DNA from: Flavobacterium sp. WV_118_3
GTDB taxonomy: Bacteria; Bacteroidota; Bacteroidia; Flavobacteriales; Flavobacteriaceae
Assembly (NCBI RefSeq): GCF_039778605.1
Contig: NZ_CP156060.1
Coordinates: 682,001 to 746,000 of the forward strand
DNA length: 64,000 nt
Direction: 5' to 3'
Position numbers and translations under genes: made by a program
Shown here: positions 44,216 to 53,768 of the stretch, piece after piece
How positions within the stretch are numbered: the first letter of the stretch is position 1
Layout: each line of letters begins with the position of its first letter
Notes under the pieces: model-generated
Told to the model about the DNA's origin: nothing
Databases searched by the model: none
What the model saw: only the letters and a program-made list of their open reading frames with translations

Positions 44216-44237
44216 TTACAATACTTTTATTTCTATT

Positions 44238-44260
44238 TTAGCCTACTATTATTAGGCTAA
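44238..44260. promoter_or_regulatory. Inverted repeat TTAGCCTA-7nt-TAGGCTAA upstream of yfhO-like gene
   Basis: Two perfect 8-bp arms lie 9 bp before the ATG at 44270, overlapping TAAATTCG, a variant -7 box. It is a candidate operator or short leader hairpin. Confidence 0.45.
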
Positions 44261-44269
44261 ATTCGTTTT

Positions 44270-46705
44270 ATGAAAAACCTTTCTAAATTTTATCCTCATG
44301 TACTGGCAGTACTAGGCTTTGTACTGATCTCTTTATTGTATTTTCATCCTGTATTGCAAGGGAAAAAAGTGTTCCAGTCCGATATTGCACAATATATCGG
44401 TATGGCAAAAGAACAAAATGATTTTAGAAAAACAACCGGCGAAGAGCCGTATTGGACCGATAGTGCTTTTGGTGGAATGCCAACCTATCAGTTGGGAGCC
44501 AATTATCCTAATAATTTTATCAAACAACTGGATTCGGTAATCCGTTTTCTGCCGCGTCCAGCCGATTATCTGTTTCTGTATTTCCTTGGATTTTATATCC
44601 TTTTACGCGTATTTCGTGTCGATAGCCTGAAAGCCTTTTTCGGCGCTTTGGCGTTTGGTTTTTCAACCTATCTGATCATCATTCTTGGCGTCGGACATAA
44701 TGCAAAAGCTCATGCCATCGCGTACATGCCGATGGTCGTGGCCGGAGTGATTCTGGTATTCCGGAAACGCTATCTGACTGGAGGAATACTCACAATGGTT
44801 GCCGCTGCCCTGGAAATCAATGCGAATCACTTCCAGATGACGTATTATTTGTTACTATTCCTATTGGTAATCGGAATTTACTTTCTGGTTCAGTATATCA
44901 AAAATAAAGAATACAAAGATCTTGGCATTATTGCCGCTACGTTTGCGGTTGCCGGAATTTTGAGTATTGGTGTGAATGCCACGAACTTAATGGCTACTTC
45001 TGAATATGCCAAATACAGTACCCGAAGTGATAGTGAACTGACTTTTAATCCGGATGGTTCTAAAAAAGAAAGCAGCAATGCGATGACCTACGAGTATATC
45101 ACCGAATACAGTTATGGTATTGGCGAGAGTTTTAACCTGATTGCACCGCGTTTGTTTGGTGGTTCCAATCACGAAAATGTAGGTGTAAATTCACCGATGT
45201 ATGAGTTTATTTCCAATCAAGGGGCTTCTCCGGAACAGGCAAAAGATTTTGTGTCGAGTGTGCCAACCTATTGGGGAGCGCAGCCTATTGTAGCCGCACC
45301 AGCCTATATCGGAGCAATTGTTTTCTTCCTGGCAGTATTAGCTTTGTTTATTGATAACCGAAAAATTAAATATGCCTTTTTGGCCGGAGCATTGATGTCG
45401 TTGTTCTTGTCGTGGGGGAAATATTTCCCGGCACTAACGAATTTCTTTATCGATTATGTGCCGATGTATAATAAATTCCGCGCCGTATCGTCAATTCAGG
45501 TAATTCTGGAATTGTGTATGCCGGTTCTGGCGGTTTTAGGATTGCAGTCTTTCTTTAAAGCCGAAGAAAAAGAACGTTGGAATGCCCTATGGAAATCGGG
45601 TGCTACGGCATTGGGTGTGGTAGTGGTATTGTTGTTTGCCAAAGGAATGTTCGACTTTACCGGCGGTAGTGACAGTATGTATTTAAAAGCTTACGGCGAA
45701 ATGGGACCTCCGTTTATCGACGCTTTAAAAGAACAACGAGCAGCGATGTATGTATCCGATTTAATGCGTTCCGGCGTATTGATTTTGTTGGCGGCTGCTA
45801 TTTTATGGCTGTTTTCTAAAAACAAATTATCACAGGTAACGGCTGTTGTTTTGGTAGGCGTACTAATGGTTGGTGATTTATTCTTTGTGGATAAAAATTA
45901 TGTAAACAGCGATAGTTTTGTATCGGCACGTCAGGCAGATGTTCCGTTTCAAGCGACTCCGGCCGACGAACAGATTCTAAAAGACACCACGCACTACCGT
46001 GTGTTTGAAGTCGAAGGAAACATGTCGAGCGCCAGAACGTCCTATTTCCATAGTTCGATTGGCGGTTATCACGCGGCCAAACCCAGAAAAATGCAACAAC
46101 TTTTCGACTATCAGATTGCGAAAAACAACATCGGTGTGTTAAACATGCTGAATGTAAAATATATCATCCAAAAAGACGACCAGGGTCAGGATATTCCACT
46201 CAAAAATGCGGAAGCGAATGGAAATGCCTGGTTTGTGAGCGAAGTGAAAAAAGTGGATACGCCCGATGCCGAAATGAAGGCATTGGATAAATTGGATACG
46301 AAAAAAACAGCCGTGTTGAATCAGAAAGAATTTGCCGGTGTGGTAAAAGAAAATTCATTCGTAACCGATTCGACAGCGACCATCAAATTGACACAATACG
46401 AACCAAACTATCTGAAATATACGTCCAATAATCCGAATAAAGGATTGGCGGTGTTCTCGGAAGTGTATTATCCGAAAGGATGGAAAGCAACAATCGATGG
46501 TAAGGAAGTACCTCATTTTGCCGTAAATTATGTATTGCGTGCGATGGAAGTTCCGGCCGGAAAACATACAATTGAATTCAAATTCGAACCGGAAGTCATC
46601 AAAAAAGGAAGTATGATTTCATTGATCAGTTTTATCGCGATGGTAGCGTTAATCGTGGCCGGTATTTATTTTGACAAGAAAAAGAAACAGCAGATCCCGT
46701 CGTAG
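44270..46705 (+). CDS. YfhO-family polytopic membrane protein
   Basis: An 811-residue inner-membrane protein with about 12-13 transmembrane segments. An early extracytoplasmic motif FQSDIAQYIGMAKEQNDFRK and PYWTDSAFGGMPTYQLG match the glycosyltransferase-C-like YfhO family. A periplasmic C-terminal domain (about 560-780) is followed by a last helix and a Lys-rich end. YfhO members transfer sugars from lipid carriers to envelope molecules in other bacteria. The downstream glycosyltransferase and flippase genes, with gaps of a few bases, support a surface-glycan role. Confidence 0.9.
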   Translation: MKNLSKFYPHVLAVLGFVLISLLYFHPVLQGKKVFQSDIAQYIGMAKEQNDFRKTTGEEPYWTDSAFGGMPTYQLGANYPNNFIKQLDSVIRFLPRPADYLFLYFLGFYILLRVFRVDSLKAFFGALAFGFSTYLIIILGVGHNAKAHAIAYMPMVVAGVILVFRKRYLTGGILTMVAAALEINANHFQMTYYLLLFLLVIGIYFLVQYIKNKEYKDLGIIAATFAVAGILSIGVNATNLMATSEYAKYSTRSDSELTFNPDGSKKESSNAMTYEYITEYSYGIGESFNLIAPRLFGGSNHENVGVNSPMYEFISNQGASPEQAKDFVSSVPTYWGAQPIVAAPAYIGAIVFFLAVLALFIDNRKIKYAFLAGALMSLFLSWGKYFPALTNFFIDYVPMYNKFRAVSSIQVILELCMPVLAVLGLQSFFKAEEKERWNALWKSGATALGVVVVLLFAKGMFDFTGGSDSMYLKAYGEMGPPFIDALKEQRAAMYVSDLMRSGVLILLAAAILWLFSKNKLSQVTAVVLVGVLMVGDLFFVDKNYVNSDSFVSARQADVPFQATPADEQILKDTTHYRVFEVEGNMSSARTSYFHSSIGGYHAAKPRKMQQLFDYQIAKNNIGVLNMLNVKYIIQKDDQGQDIPLKNAEANGNAWFVSEVKKVDTPDAEMKALDKLDTKKTAVLNQKEFAGVVKENSFVTDSTATIKLTQYEPNYLKYTSNNPNKGLAVFSEVYYPKGWKATIDGKEVPHFAVNYVLRAMEVPAGKHTIEFKFEPEVIKKGSMISLISFIAMVALIVAGIYFDKKKKQQIPS

Positions 46706-46710
46706 TGATA

Positions 46711-47988
46711 ATGAAGAAAGTACTGATTATAACCTATTATTGGCCTCCCGCCGGAGGACCCGGTGTACAGCGTTGGCTGAAGTTTGTCAAGTACTTGCCG
46801 GAATTCGGCGTGGAACCGATCGTGTATATTCCTGAAAATCCAACCTATCCGTTACAGGATCCTAAATTACTGGATGAAGTACCACAAGGGGTAACGGTAT
46901 TAAAAAAGAAAATTACAGAACCGTATGCCTGGGCATCGGTGTTTTCAAAAAATAAAACCAAAAAAATAAGCTCCGGAATTATCCCGAACAAAAAAAAACA
47001 ATCGTTCCTCGAACAACTGATGTTGTGGACCAGAGGGAATTTGTTTATTCCGGATGCACGGGTGTTATGGGTAAAACCTTCGGTAGCCTATTTGCAACGG
47101 TATATTAAAGAAAACGGAATCGATACGGTTATTACAACCGGCCCACCGCATAGTTTGCATCTTATCGGGATGCATTTAAAAGAGAAAACGGGTATTCGAT
47201 GGGTAGCCGATTTTCGCGATCCGTGGACGACTATAGGATATCATAAAGCATTGAAATTATCGGACTATGCGGCTCAAAAGCACAAAGATCTGGAGCGTAA
47301 GGTGATGCAGGAAGCCGATTTTCTATTGGTAACAAGTCAGACGACACAAAAAGAGTTTGAGGCAATTACGTCCAAACCGATTCATGTGATCACAAACGGT
47401 TATGACGTTGAAAATGTAAGCCGACTGCCATTGGATAAGAAGTTTTCATTGGCGCATATCGGTTCCTTTTTGTCCGAACGTAATCCGCGGATTTTATGGA
47501 AAGCACTTAGTGAACTGATCAAAGAAGAGCCGGGTTTTAAAGAGCATTTCGAATTAAAGTTAATCGGTGCAACCAGTCAGGATGTACTCGAAACGATCGA
47601 GGAGTTCCGACTTTCGCCTTATGTGAATAACCTTGGCTATGTTTCCCATCAGGAAGCCGTACAACAGCAACGAAGTTCGCAGGTATTATTGCTGATTGAA
47701 ATTGATTCGGAAGAAACCAAAAGTATTATCCCTGGAAAATTGTTCGAATATATGGTTTCCGAGCGACCGATTCTGGCAATTGGCCCGGAAGATGCCGATT
47801 TTGCCGGAATCATAAAACAAACCAATACGGGTGTTTTTGCCTTATACGATAATAAAGATTTGGTAAAAGAGACGTTATTGTCGTATTACAGACTTTATCT
47901 GACGCAAAACCTAAAAGTATATCCGGTAGGCTTACAACAATACAGCCGTAGGAATCTAACCAAACAACTGGCCGATTTATTGAAATAG
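46711..47988 (+). CDS. Glycosyltransferase, GT-B fold (family 4-like)
   Basis: A 425-residue cytoplasmic glycosyltransferase. I choose ATG 46711 (MKKVLIITYYWPPAGGPGVQ); a GTG at 46705 would overlap the previous stop. The N-terminal glycine-rich donor loop YWPPAGGPGVQRWLKFVKYL is typical of group-1 transferases, as are VITTGPPHSLHLIG, WVADFRDPWTT and the C-terminal KLFEYMVSERPILAIGP with its E-x7-E region. It is likely to add sugars to a lipid-linked glycan. It is tightly packed between the YfhO gene and the flippase gene (1-bp gap downstream). Confidence 0.92.
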   Translation: MKKVLIITYYWPPAGGPGVQRWLKFVKYLPEFGVEPIVYIPENPTYPLQDPKLLDEVPQGVTVLKKKITEPYAWASVFSKNKTKKISSGIIPNKKKQSFLEQLMLWTRGNLFIPDARVLWVKPSVAYLQRYIKENGIDTVITTGPPHSLHLIGMHLKEKTGIRWVADFRDPWTTIGYHKALKLSDYAAQKHKDLERKVMQEADFLLVTSQTTQKEFEAITSKPIHVITNGYDVENVSRLPLDKKFSLAHIGSFLSERNPRILWKALSELIKEEPGFKEHFELKLIGATSQDVLETIEEFRLSPYVNNLGYVSHQEAVQQQRSSQVLLLIEIDSEETKSIIPGKLFEYMVSERPILAIGPEDADFAGIIKQTNTGVFALYDNKDLVKETLLSYYRLYLTQNLKVYPVGLQQYSRRNLTKQLADLLK

Positions 47989-47989
47989 T

Positions 47990-49459
47990 ATGGGAATTGT
48001 TATTAATCAATCCATAAAAAACACCATTATTACCTATATCGGTTTTGCAATCGGTGCGGCGAATACGTTGTTTATGTATCCGAAGTTCCTGGGTGAAACC
48101 TATTACGGGTTAACGGGCTATTTGTTATCGTCGGCCAATATCATTATGCCTTTGATGGCGTTTGGCGTACATAACACCCTGATCAAATATTTTACCCATT
48201 ATAAAACGGAAAAGGAAAAAGAAGAATTCCTGACATTGGTGTTGTTTCTTCCTTTCTTATTGATCATTCCGATGATGCTGTTCGGGACTTTTGGCTATTC
48301 GGCTATAGCTTCCTTTTTATCCCGAAAAAATCCCATCATTTATGAATATGTCTGGCAAATTCCGGTTATCGGATTGTGTATGGGCTATTTCGAGATTTTT
48401 TATGCCTGGGTGAAAGTGCATATGCAATCGGTTTTCGGAAGTTTTATAAAAGAAATCGCACTTCGTATTTTTATTACCGTTTTCCTGTTTTTGGTTTATT
48501 TTAAATGGATAACACCTGAGGCTTTTGTAAACTTCCTGATGCTGATTTACCTGGCGGTGATGTTGCTCATGCTGTTTTATGCTTTCAAAATCAAACCGAT
48601 CGTATTCCGGTTTAAATTGCCACACAATACCCGCGCCGTATTGGTGTATTCGTCGTTTATTATCCTGTCGGGTAGTATTGCAAATATGTTATTGGACGTC
48701 GACAAAAACATGATTGGTCAATATATCGCGATTGAGAATATTGCCTATTATTCGGTGGCCATTTTTATTGCGACGGTTATTTCGGTTCCCAGTCGGGCGA
48801 TGCACCAGATTACCTATCCCATTACGGCCAAATTAATGACCGAAAATAAACACGACGAACTAAACGAACTCTATAAAAAGACGTCGATTTCCTTACAGGT
48901 TGTGGGCGGATTGGTGTTTTTGGGAATTTTGGTGAATGTAAAAGAATTGTATACGCTCTTGCCGGCCAATTATAGCGGAGGGATTTTTGTGGTTTTTGTG
49001 ATTGGACTTTCCAAATATTTCGATTTACTTTTAGGAAATAACAATGCCATTATTTTTAATTCCAAATATTACCGGGCGGTTTTATTTTTGGGATTGCTGT
49101 TGGTTTTCCTCACCGTAAGTCTGAATATGTATTTTATTCCGCGGTTGGGAATCGAAGGAGCGGCCATTGCTACACTGATTTCAATTACGCTTTATAGTGT
49201 GGCGAAATTACTTTTTGTAGTGGTTCGGATGAAGTTGTTTCCGTTTTCCAAAAAGACACTTTATTCCTTTGCCATCTCGCTGGGTTGCTTTTTTGCTTTT
49301 TATTACTGGGATTTCCCGTTTCATGCGGTGATCGGAATCCTGTTAAAATCTACATTGATTTCGGCCGTATACTTATATCTGAATTATAGCTTTAAAATTT
49401 CGGAAGATATTAATTTGGTCATGGATAAAGTTCTGAAGATGGTTCGGTTAAAACGATAA
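47990..49459 (+). CDS. Polysaccharide flippase (Wzx/MVF superfamily)
   Basis: A 489-residue protein with 12-14 transmembrane segments and the N-terminal pattern SIKNTIITYIGFAIGAANTL of O-antigen/teichoic-acid flippases (MATE-like MVF superfamily). Further family features are GLTGYLLSSANIIMPLMAFG and the mid-protein LLDVDKNMIGQYIAIENIAYY. It should flip a lipid-linked oligosaccharide across the inner membrane. It starts 1 bp after the glycosyltransferase stop and ends the operon before a terminator. Confidence 0.92.
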   Translation: MGIVINQSIKNTIITYIGFAIGAANTLFMYPKFLGETYYGLTGYLLSSANIIMPLMAFGVHNTLIKYFTHYKTEKEKEEFLTLVLFLPFLLIIPMMLFGTFGYSAIASFLSRKNPIIYEYVWQIPVIGLCMGYFEIFYAWVKVHMQSVFGSFIKEIALRIFITVFLFLVYFKWITPEAFVNFLMLIYLAVMLLMLFYAFKIKPIVFRFKLPHNTRAVLVYSSFIILSGSIANMLLDVDKNMIGQYIAIENIAYYSVAIFIATVISVPSRAMHQITYPITAKLMTENKHDELNELYKKTSISLQVVGGLVFLGILVNVKELYTLLPANYSGGIFVVFVIGLSKYFDLLLGNNNAIIFNSKYYRAVLFLGLLLVFLTVSLNMYFIPRLGIEGAAIATLISITLYSVAKLLFVVVRMKLFPFSKKTLYSFAISLGCFFAFYYWDFPFHAVIGILLKSTLISAVYLYLNYSFKISEDINLVMDKVLKMVRLKR

Positions 49460-49461
49460 TA

Positions 49462-49500
49462 AGAAAACCCGCTCGGCAAAAATTGCGTCGCGGGTTTCTT
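49462..49500 (+). terminator. Probable terminator of the glycan operon
   Basis: AACCCGC (49466-49472) pairs with GCGGGTT (49490-49496) around a 17-nt loop, followed by a short pyrimidine tract TTCTTC. Confidence 0.55.
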
Positions 49501-49540
49501 CAAACTAACCAACCAAAATTTTAATATAAAATCGTTTTTA

Positions 49541-50245
49541 TTATTTGTCTTTTATTTCTTTGATGTCACTATCGGTCATTTTCGCTTTCGTACCGTCGGC
49601 TCTGTAATAATAGTAATCATCGTTATTGTTTTGCCATGATCCGCCAGTGGTATAATCGTCTTCCGGATAATAACCGTTATTGGTATTGTTACCCGTTGGA
49701 AAATAGGCATATCCTTGAGAATCACGGTTTACATATCCGCTGATGTCTACGATTTGTCCTCTTCTGTTATAAAAAATACGCAGACCACCTACTTGTGACA
49801 AGGCAAAACTGTTATAACTCATATAAACACTTCCCACTCTTTTTACACGGTTCGTACTGTCGTAGTTGATAAAAACGTTACCTACGCGACGTACGCGGCC
49901 GAAATTGTCGTGTTCAATACGTACTCCGTAGTTCACAGCCGTGTTGTAATAACGCGGATTACGAGGATCGGGTGCACCATAAGTGGTATTCACCACACCG
50001 CGTCTTCCGTTTCGGTATACTACGGTTCCGCTGGTTTCCGGTTGGGTGTTAAAATCGAATTCCCCATTCGGAAAGATATAAAATGCAATCCCACGTTCCA
50101 TAAACATAATCGGTTCGGCATTTCGGTAATCGATGCCATAACGCGGGCCGTTGGTTTTAGCATCAGAAAAAACGGGATTAACGGATGCCTGAGCCATACT
50201 TCCCACCAGGAAGATGCTGGCTACTAAAAGTGTAATTTTTTTCAT
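49541..50245 (-). CDS. Secreted protein of unknown function
   Basis: A 234-residue protein from ATG 50245 (MKKITLLVASIFLVGSMAQA); the frame extends 16 codons further but loses the signal peptide start. The mature part has Tyr/Arg/Asn-rich strand repeats, e.g. VRIEHDNFGRVRRVGNVFIN, VKRVGSVYMSY and GGLRIFYNRRGQIVDI. It ends in an Asn/Tyr-rich low-complexity tail with a Lys/Asp-rich end (DSDIKEIKDK). Proteins like this are frequent in Flavobacterium without known role. It is monocistronic. Confidence 0.82.
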   Translation of the reverse strand: MKKITLLVASIFLVGSMAQASVNPVFSDAKTNGPRYGIDYRNAEPIMFMERGIAFYIFPNGEFDFNTQPETSGTVVYRNGRRGVVNTTYGAPDPRNPRYYNTAVNYGVRIEHDNFGRVRRVGNVFINYDSTNRVKRVGSVYMSYNSFALSQVGGLRIFYNRRGQIVDISGYVNRDSQGYAYFPTGNNTNNGYYPEDDYTTGGSWQNNNDDYYYYRADGTKAKMTDSDIKEIKDK

Positions 50246-50543
50246 AATACCTAATTGTAATAGTTTCCTACTCGTATCGTTTTTCGGATCCACTTTCCGG
50301 AATCGTATTAAAGAATTCCGTTACTTACTTAATTCCAATTTGCGTGCCAAAACATTAAAGGGAAAAGGACTATTTTTTGAGATCCCTGTAAATACCTGTG
50401 TTACAGCGACTGTTAAAAGTAAAAAAAAATAATTTTGTAAGTTTTTTTGTAAATTCTCATCAATGTGAAATTAATATTTATTATATTCGTTACCCGATAT
50501 ATCGAGAATAACCTATTAAAAAACCTAAATCTTTACCAAAAAA

Positions 50544-51734
50544 ATGAAAAACTTAACTAAAAGCGTAATGCTTTCTTTAGTCGCGGCCTTATGGGGTACG
50601 GCGACTCAGGCGCAAACCTTTATACAGGAGTACGCCGATGTTGCAAATCAGGCGTCACAAACCGGAATTGTAACGAATCTGACGGAATTTGAAAATTTCG
50701 GTCTGAAATACCGGGGCACCGTAAACCAGGCCAATACTTTACAATGGCTTAAAAACAAATACCTGAGTTATGGGTATACTGCGAGTGAATTATCGGAAGA
50801 TACCTTTAGCTATTCGGGTTCGACGTGTAAAAATTTAATTGTGACTAAAATGGGTACGGTTTATCCAAATACCTACGTAATTGTTTGCGGACATTATGAT
50901 ACGGCCGTTGGGAGTGGTACCAACGATAACGGTAGTGGTGTAGTTACCATTCTTGAAATCGCCCGGTTATTGCAAAATATCCCAACGGAATATTCGATCA
51001 AATTTATCAATTTTAGTGGGGAAGAAGACGGACTATTGGGAAGTACGCATTATGTGACGTCAGTGGTTAACGGAACAACGCCTAAGATGGATATTAAGTT
51101 GGTCTTTAATATTGACGAAATCGGAAGTGTCGCTGGAATTGTAAATGATAAGATTGTTTGCGAACGCGACCTTTTTGCACCAACTTCAAATAATGCGGCT
51201 TCCGATGTGGTTACAAGAGAATTGATGGCCTGTACGGAGCTTTATTCGCCTTTAAAAGCAGAATTGTCGTATGCATATGGATCGGATTATATGCCATTTC
51301 AGGAAAACGGAGAAGTGATCACCGGATTTTTCGAACATTATTATTCTCCTCATGCCCATACTACACAGGATCTACTGGTTAATCTGGATACCACATATGT
51401 GTATCATGTGGCGAAAGCGGCCATCGGTGCAACACTTCACTTTGCCAAAGCGACTATTGCGACTTCAGAAACAGAAAATGCCAATAAGGATTTTAATGTA
51501 AGCTTTTTTCCGAATCCGGTTAAAGATCGCTTAACAATCAATAAAGGAAAACTAACGGTCAATGATTATTCCTTTACAATTGTGGATATTCATGGAAACC
51601 GGCTACTGAAACAACAATTTGTTAATGCTGAGTTATTGGAAACAATCGATATTTCGAAATTAAACAGCGGAATCTATATGGCGGTTCTGGAGACAGACGG
51701 ACATCGTATCACAAAAAAAATTGTGATTGAATAA
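50544..51734 (+). CDS. Secreted M28-family metallopeptidase with T9SS type A sorting domain (copy 1)
   Basis: A 396-residue exported zinc aminopeptidase-like protein. Signal peptide to about residue 23 (TQAQ). The di-zinc site of the M28 family is visible: His117 in CGHYDT, Asp128 in GTNDNGSG, Glu160-Glu161 in SGEEDG, Asp in FNIDEIG and a late His in PHAHTTQD. Residues about 318-396 are a T9SS type A domain (NVSFFPNPVKDRLTI, IVDIHGNRLL, SGIYMAVLET, KKIVIE), so the enzyme should be secreted or cell-surface attached. It is followed by its own terminator and a close paralog. Confidence 0.94.
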   Translation: MKNLTKSVMLSLVAALWGTATQAQTFIQEYADVANQASQTGIVTNLTEFENFGLKYRGTVNQANTLQWLKNKYLSYGYTASELSEDTFSYSGSTCKNLIVTKMGTVYPNTYVIVCGHYDTAVGSGTNDNGSGVVTILEIARLLQNIPTEYSIKFINFSGEEDGLLGSTHYVTSVVNGTTPKMDIKLVFNIDEIGSVAGIVNDKIVCERDLFAPTSNNAASDVVTRELMACTELYSPLKAELSYAYGSDYMPFQENGEVITGFFEHYYSPHAHTTQDLLVNLDTTYVYHVAKAAIGATLHFAKATIATSETENANKDFNVSFFPNPVKDRLTINKGKLTVNDYSFTIVDIHGNRLLKQQFVNAELLETIDISKLNSGIYMAVLETDGHRITKKIVIE

Positions 51735-51756
51735 AAAACGCTTTTTAACCCAATAA

Positions 51757-51788
51757 AATGATCCGACTTATGTCGGATCGTTTCGTTT
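51757..51788 (+). terminator. Terminator between the two M28 peptidase genes
   Basis: The 8-bp stem GATCCGAC / GTCGGATC has a TTAT loop and is followed by GTTTCGTTT. Confidence 0.75.
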
Positions 51789-51937
51789 ATAATAGATTGT
51801 AACTATGTTGTTTTTAAAGGGTTAAAAAATGAAACAGTTATTTTTAATGTCCAATACAGTCAGCCTGAAAAATTAGTATCTTCGTTGACCGGTTTTCCGG
51901 TAATAACCCATAAAAAAACGAATAACTAACTAAAAAA

Positions 51938-53131
51938 ATGAAAAACTTAACTAAAAGTTTAATGATTTCATTGCTGGCGACTGTATATGGGAATACAACC
52001 CAAGCCCAAACCTTTATACAGTCCTATGCTAATGTTGTCAATCAGGCTTCACAATCCGGAATTCTGACGAATCTGACGGAGTTTGAAAATCTGGGCGTCA
52101 AGTACCGTGGAACATTGGCACAAGCCAATACGCTGCAATGGCTCAAAAATAAATACCTGAGCTACGGATATACGGCAAGCCAACTGTCGGAAGACGTTTT
52201 TACGTATTCGGGTGCGACGTGTAAAAACCTGATCGTCACGAAAATCGGAACGGTTTATCCGAACACCTATGTGATTGTTTGCGGGCATTACGATACAATC
52301 ACCGGAACCGGAACCAACGACAACGGTAGCGGCGTATCAACTATATTGGAAGTCGCCCGACTGTTACAAAATATCCCGACCGAATATTCGATTAAGTTTA
52401 TCAATTTCAGTGGCGAAGAAGACGGATTACGAGGAAGTCAGCATTATGTGAGTTCTATTGTGAACGGAACCACGCCAAAAATGAGTATCAAACTCGTATT
52501 TAATATCGATGAAGTGGGAGGAGTAGCCGGAATGCTCAATAATACGATTACCTGTGAAAGGGATACCGGAAATCCTTCAGCAAATAATGCGGCATCCAAT
52601 ACGATTACTACTGAGTTGATCAAATGTACGCAGCTGTATTCACCTTTACAGACCAAATTGTCCTATGCCTATGCGTCCGATTATATGCCTTTCCAGTCGA
52701 ACGGGGAAATTATTACCGGTTTTTTTGAAAGCAACGAAACAGCACATGCACATACCACTCAGGATTTGCTGGTGAATATGGATCCGGTATATGTCTATAA
52801 CGTGGCTAAAGCGGCTACCGGGGCTACGCTGCATTTTGCCAAAGCAACCACTACGGCAAATTTAGGAACTGATGCCTTTGAAAAAGATTTTAATGTAAGT
52901 TTTTTTCCGAATCCCGTTAAAAACTATTTAACAATCAATAAAGGGAAACTGGAAGTAAACGAGTATGTTTTTACTTTGGTGGATCTTAACGGAAAACAGG
53001 TGTTGCAACAAAATGTTACTAATGCCAAACTGTTGGAATCGGTTGATATCAGTAAGCTAAGCAAAGGAATCTATATGGGTATACTCGAAGCCGGAGAATA
53101 TCGTATTTCGAAAAAAATAGTAATTGAATAA
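51938..53131 (+). CDS. Secreted M28-family metallopeptidase with T9SS type A sorting domain (copy 2)
   Basis: A 397-residue close paralog of the preceding gene. It has the same signal peptide start (MKNLTKS), the same zinc motifs (CGHYDT, GTNDNGSG, SGEEDG, FNIDEVG, AHAHTTQD) and the same T9SS tail (NVSFFPNPVKNYLTI ... KKIVIE). Differences cluster around the substrate-side loops, e.g. SNETAHAHTTQD against HYYSPHAHTTQD, so specificities may differ. The gene pair is a tandem duplication with separate transcription signals: a TATCTTCG element upstream and a terminator downstream. Confidence 0.94.
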   Translation: MKNLTKSLMISLLATVYGNTTQAQTFIQSYANVVNQASQSGILTNLTEFENLGVKYRGTLAQANTLQWLKNKYLSYGYTASQLSEDVFTYSGATCKNLIVTKIGTVYPNTYVIVCGHYDTITGTGTNDNGSGVSTILEVARLLQNIPTEYSIKFINFSGEEDGLRGSQHYVSSIVNGTTPKMSIKLVFNIDEVGGVAGMLNNTITCERDTGNPSANNAASNTITTELIKCTQLYSPLQTKLSYAYASDYMPFQSNGEIITGFFESNETAHAHTTQDLLVNMDPVYVYNVAKAATGATLHFAKATTTANLGTDAFEKDFNVSFFPNPVKNYLTINKGKLEVNEYVFTLVDLNGKQVLQQNVTNAKLLESVDISKLSKGIYMGILEAGEYRISKKIVIE

Positions 53132-53166
53132 AAAAATGGCCGATTAAAAATCGGCCATTTTTTTAT
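53131..53166. terminator. Bidirectional terminator between convergent genes
   Basis: AAATGGCCGAT / ATCGGCCATTT with a TAAAA loop, A run before and T run after. It serves the M28 gene and the convergent gene whose stop lies at 53163. Confidence 0.88.
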
Positions 53167-53588
53167 CTTATAATTCTGGTTTTTTCAGAGATTTTCTCAT
53201 CGTAATTTTTTATAAAAAGATCGATTTGACTTTCATCCAATGTGCCTTCTGGAGTTAAAACACCATTTTTTAGAAGTAATTTGATCGCGTTATAAATGTT
53301 TCCGCCTCGAATTTCGGCTTGTTCTCCTTTTGTTAAGAATTTAATCTGTGTATAGTCATCAGCTATTTCCATATGAGTACCACCATCATTCTGTACCAAT
53401 ATTATGATACGCTTATTCGTGTTTAATTCGGAGAGTTCATATGCAACGGCACCGAAAGCACCACCTTTCTCACAGGATAAAAATTCTTTGTCATCCAAAA
53501 AGATTTTTTCCTTTTTCAGTTTGATTTTTTGTGAAAAGCCTAATGAGGTGATAAGGCATAGTAAAAAAGTTAAAAAATAACGATTCAT
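53163..53588 (-). CDS. Small secreted protein of unknown function
   Basis: A 141-residue protein with a signal peptide (MNRYFLTFLLCLITSLGFSQ) and a mature domain of mixed alpha/beta character. One Cys lies in FLSCEKGGAFG, and an Asp/Glu-rich C-terminal helix contains TLDESQIDLFIKNYD. I do not recognise the family. It converges on the second M28 gene and shares its terminator; no partner gene lies upstream. Confidence 0.75.
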   Translation of the reverse strand: MNRYFLTFLLCLITSLGFSQKIKLKKEKIFLDDKEFLSCEKGGAFGAVAYELSELNTNKRIIILVQNDGGTHMEIADDYTQIKFLTKGEQAEIRGGNIYNAIKLLLKNGVLTPEGTLDESQIDLFIKNYDEKISEKTRIIR

Positions 53589-53702
53589 AATTTGTTTTTT
53601 AGGTTTGATATTCTTTTTCTCAAAAAATACTTTCTTTTTTGAGAGATTGCAAATTAAAATAATTTTGAAAAGTCTGGCAATTAAATTTATCGGAATTAAT
53701 TT

Positions 53703-53717
53703 AAACCTGTCAGGTTT
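53703..53717. repeat. Palindrome AAACCTG-T-CAGGTTT, member of the dispersed CCTGTCAGG family
   Basis: It lies in the gap between the small secreted protein gene and the uvrA terminator. The core is the same as that of the repeats at 41555-41678 and 58833-58867. Confidence 0.6.
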
Positions 53718-53726
53718 CTTATCACC

Positions 53727-53764
53727 ATAAAAAAATCCCGTTCCATTTGGAACGGGATTTTTTT
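53727..53764 (-). terminator. Terminator of uvrA
   Basis: A 14-bp stem AAAAATCCCGTTCC / GGAACGGGATTTTT around ATTT. On the minus strand it follows the uvrA stop codon by a few bases. Confidence 0.88.
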
Positions 53765-53768
53765 ATGC

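Noticed and set aside
46705..46713. GTG start for the glycosyltransferase
   Set aside because: ATG 46711 gives the canonical MKKVLIITYYWPP beginning and avoids overlap with the previous stop codon.
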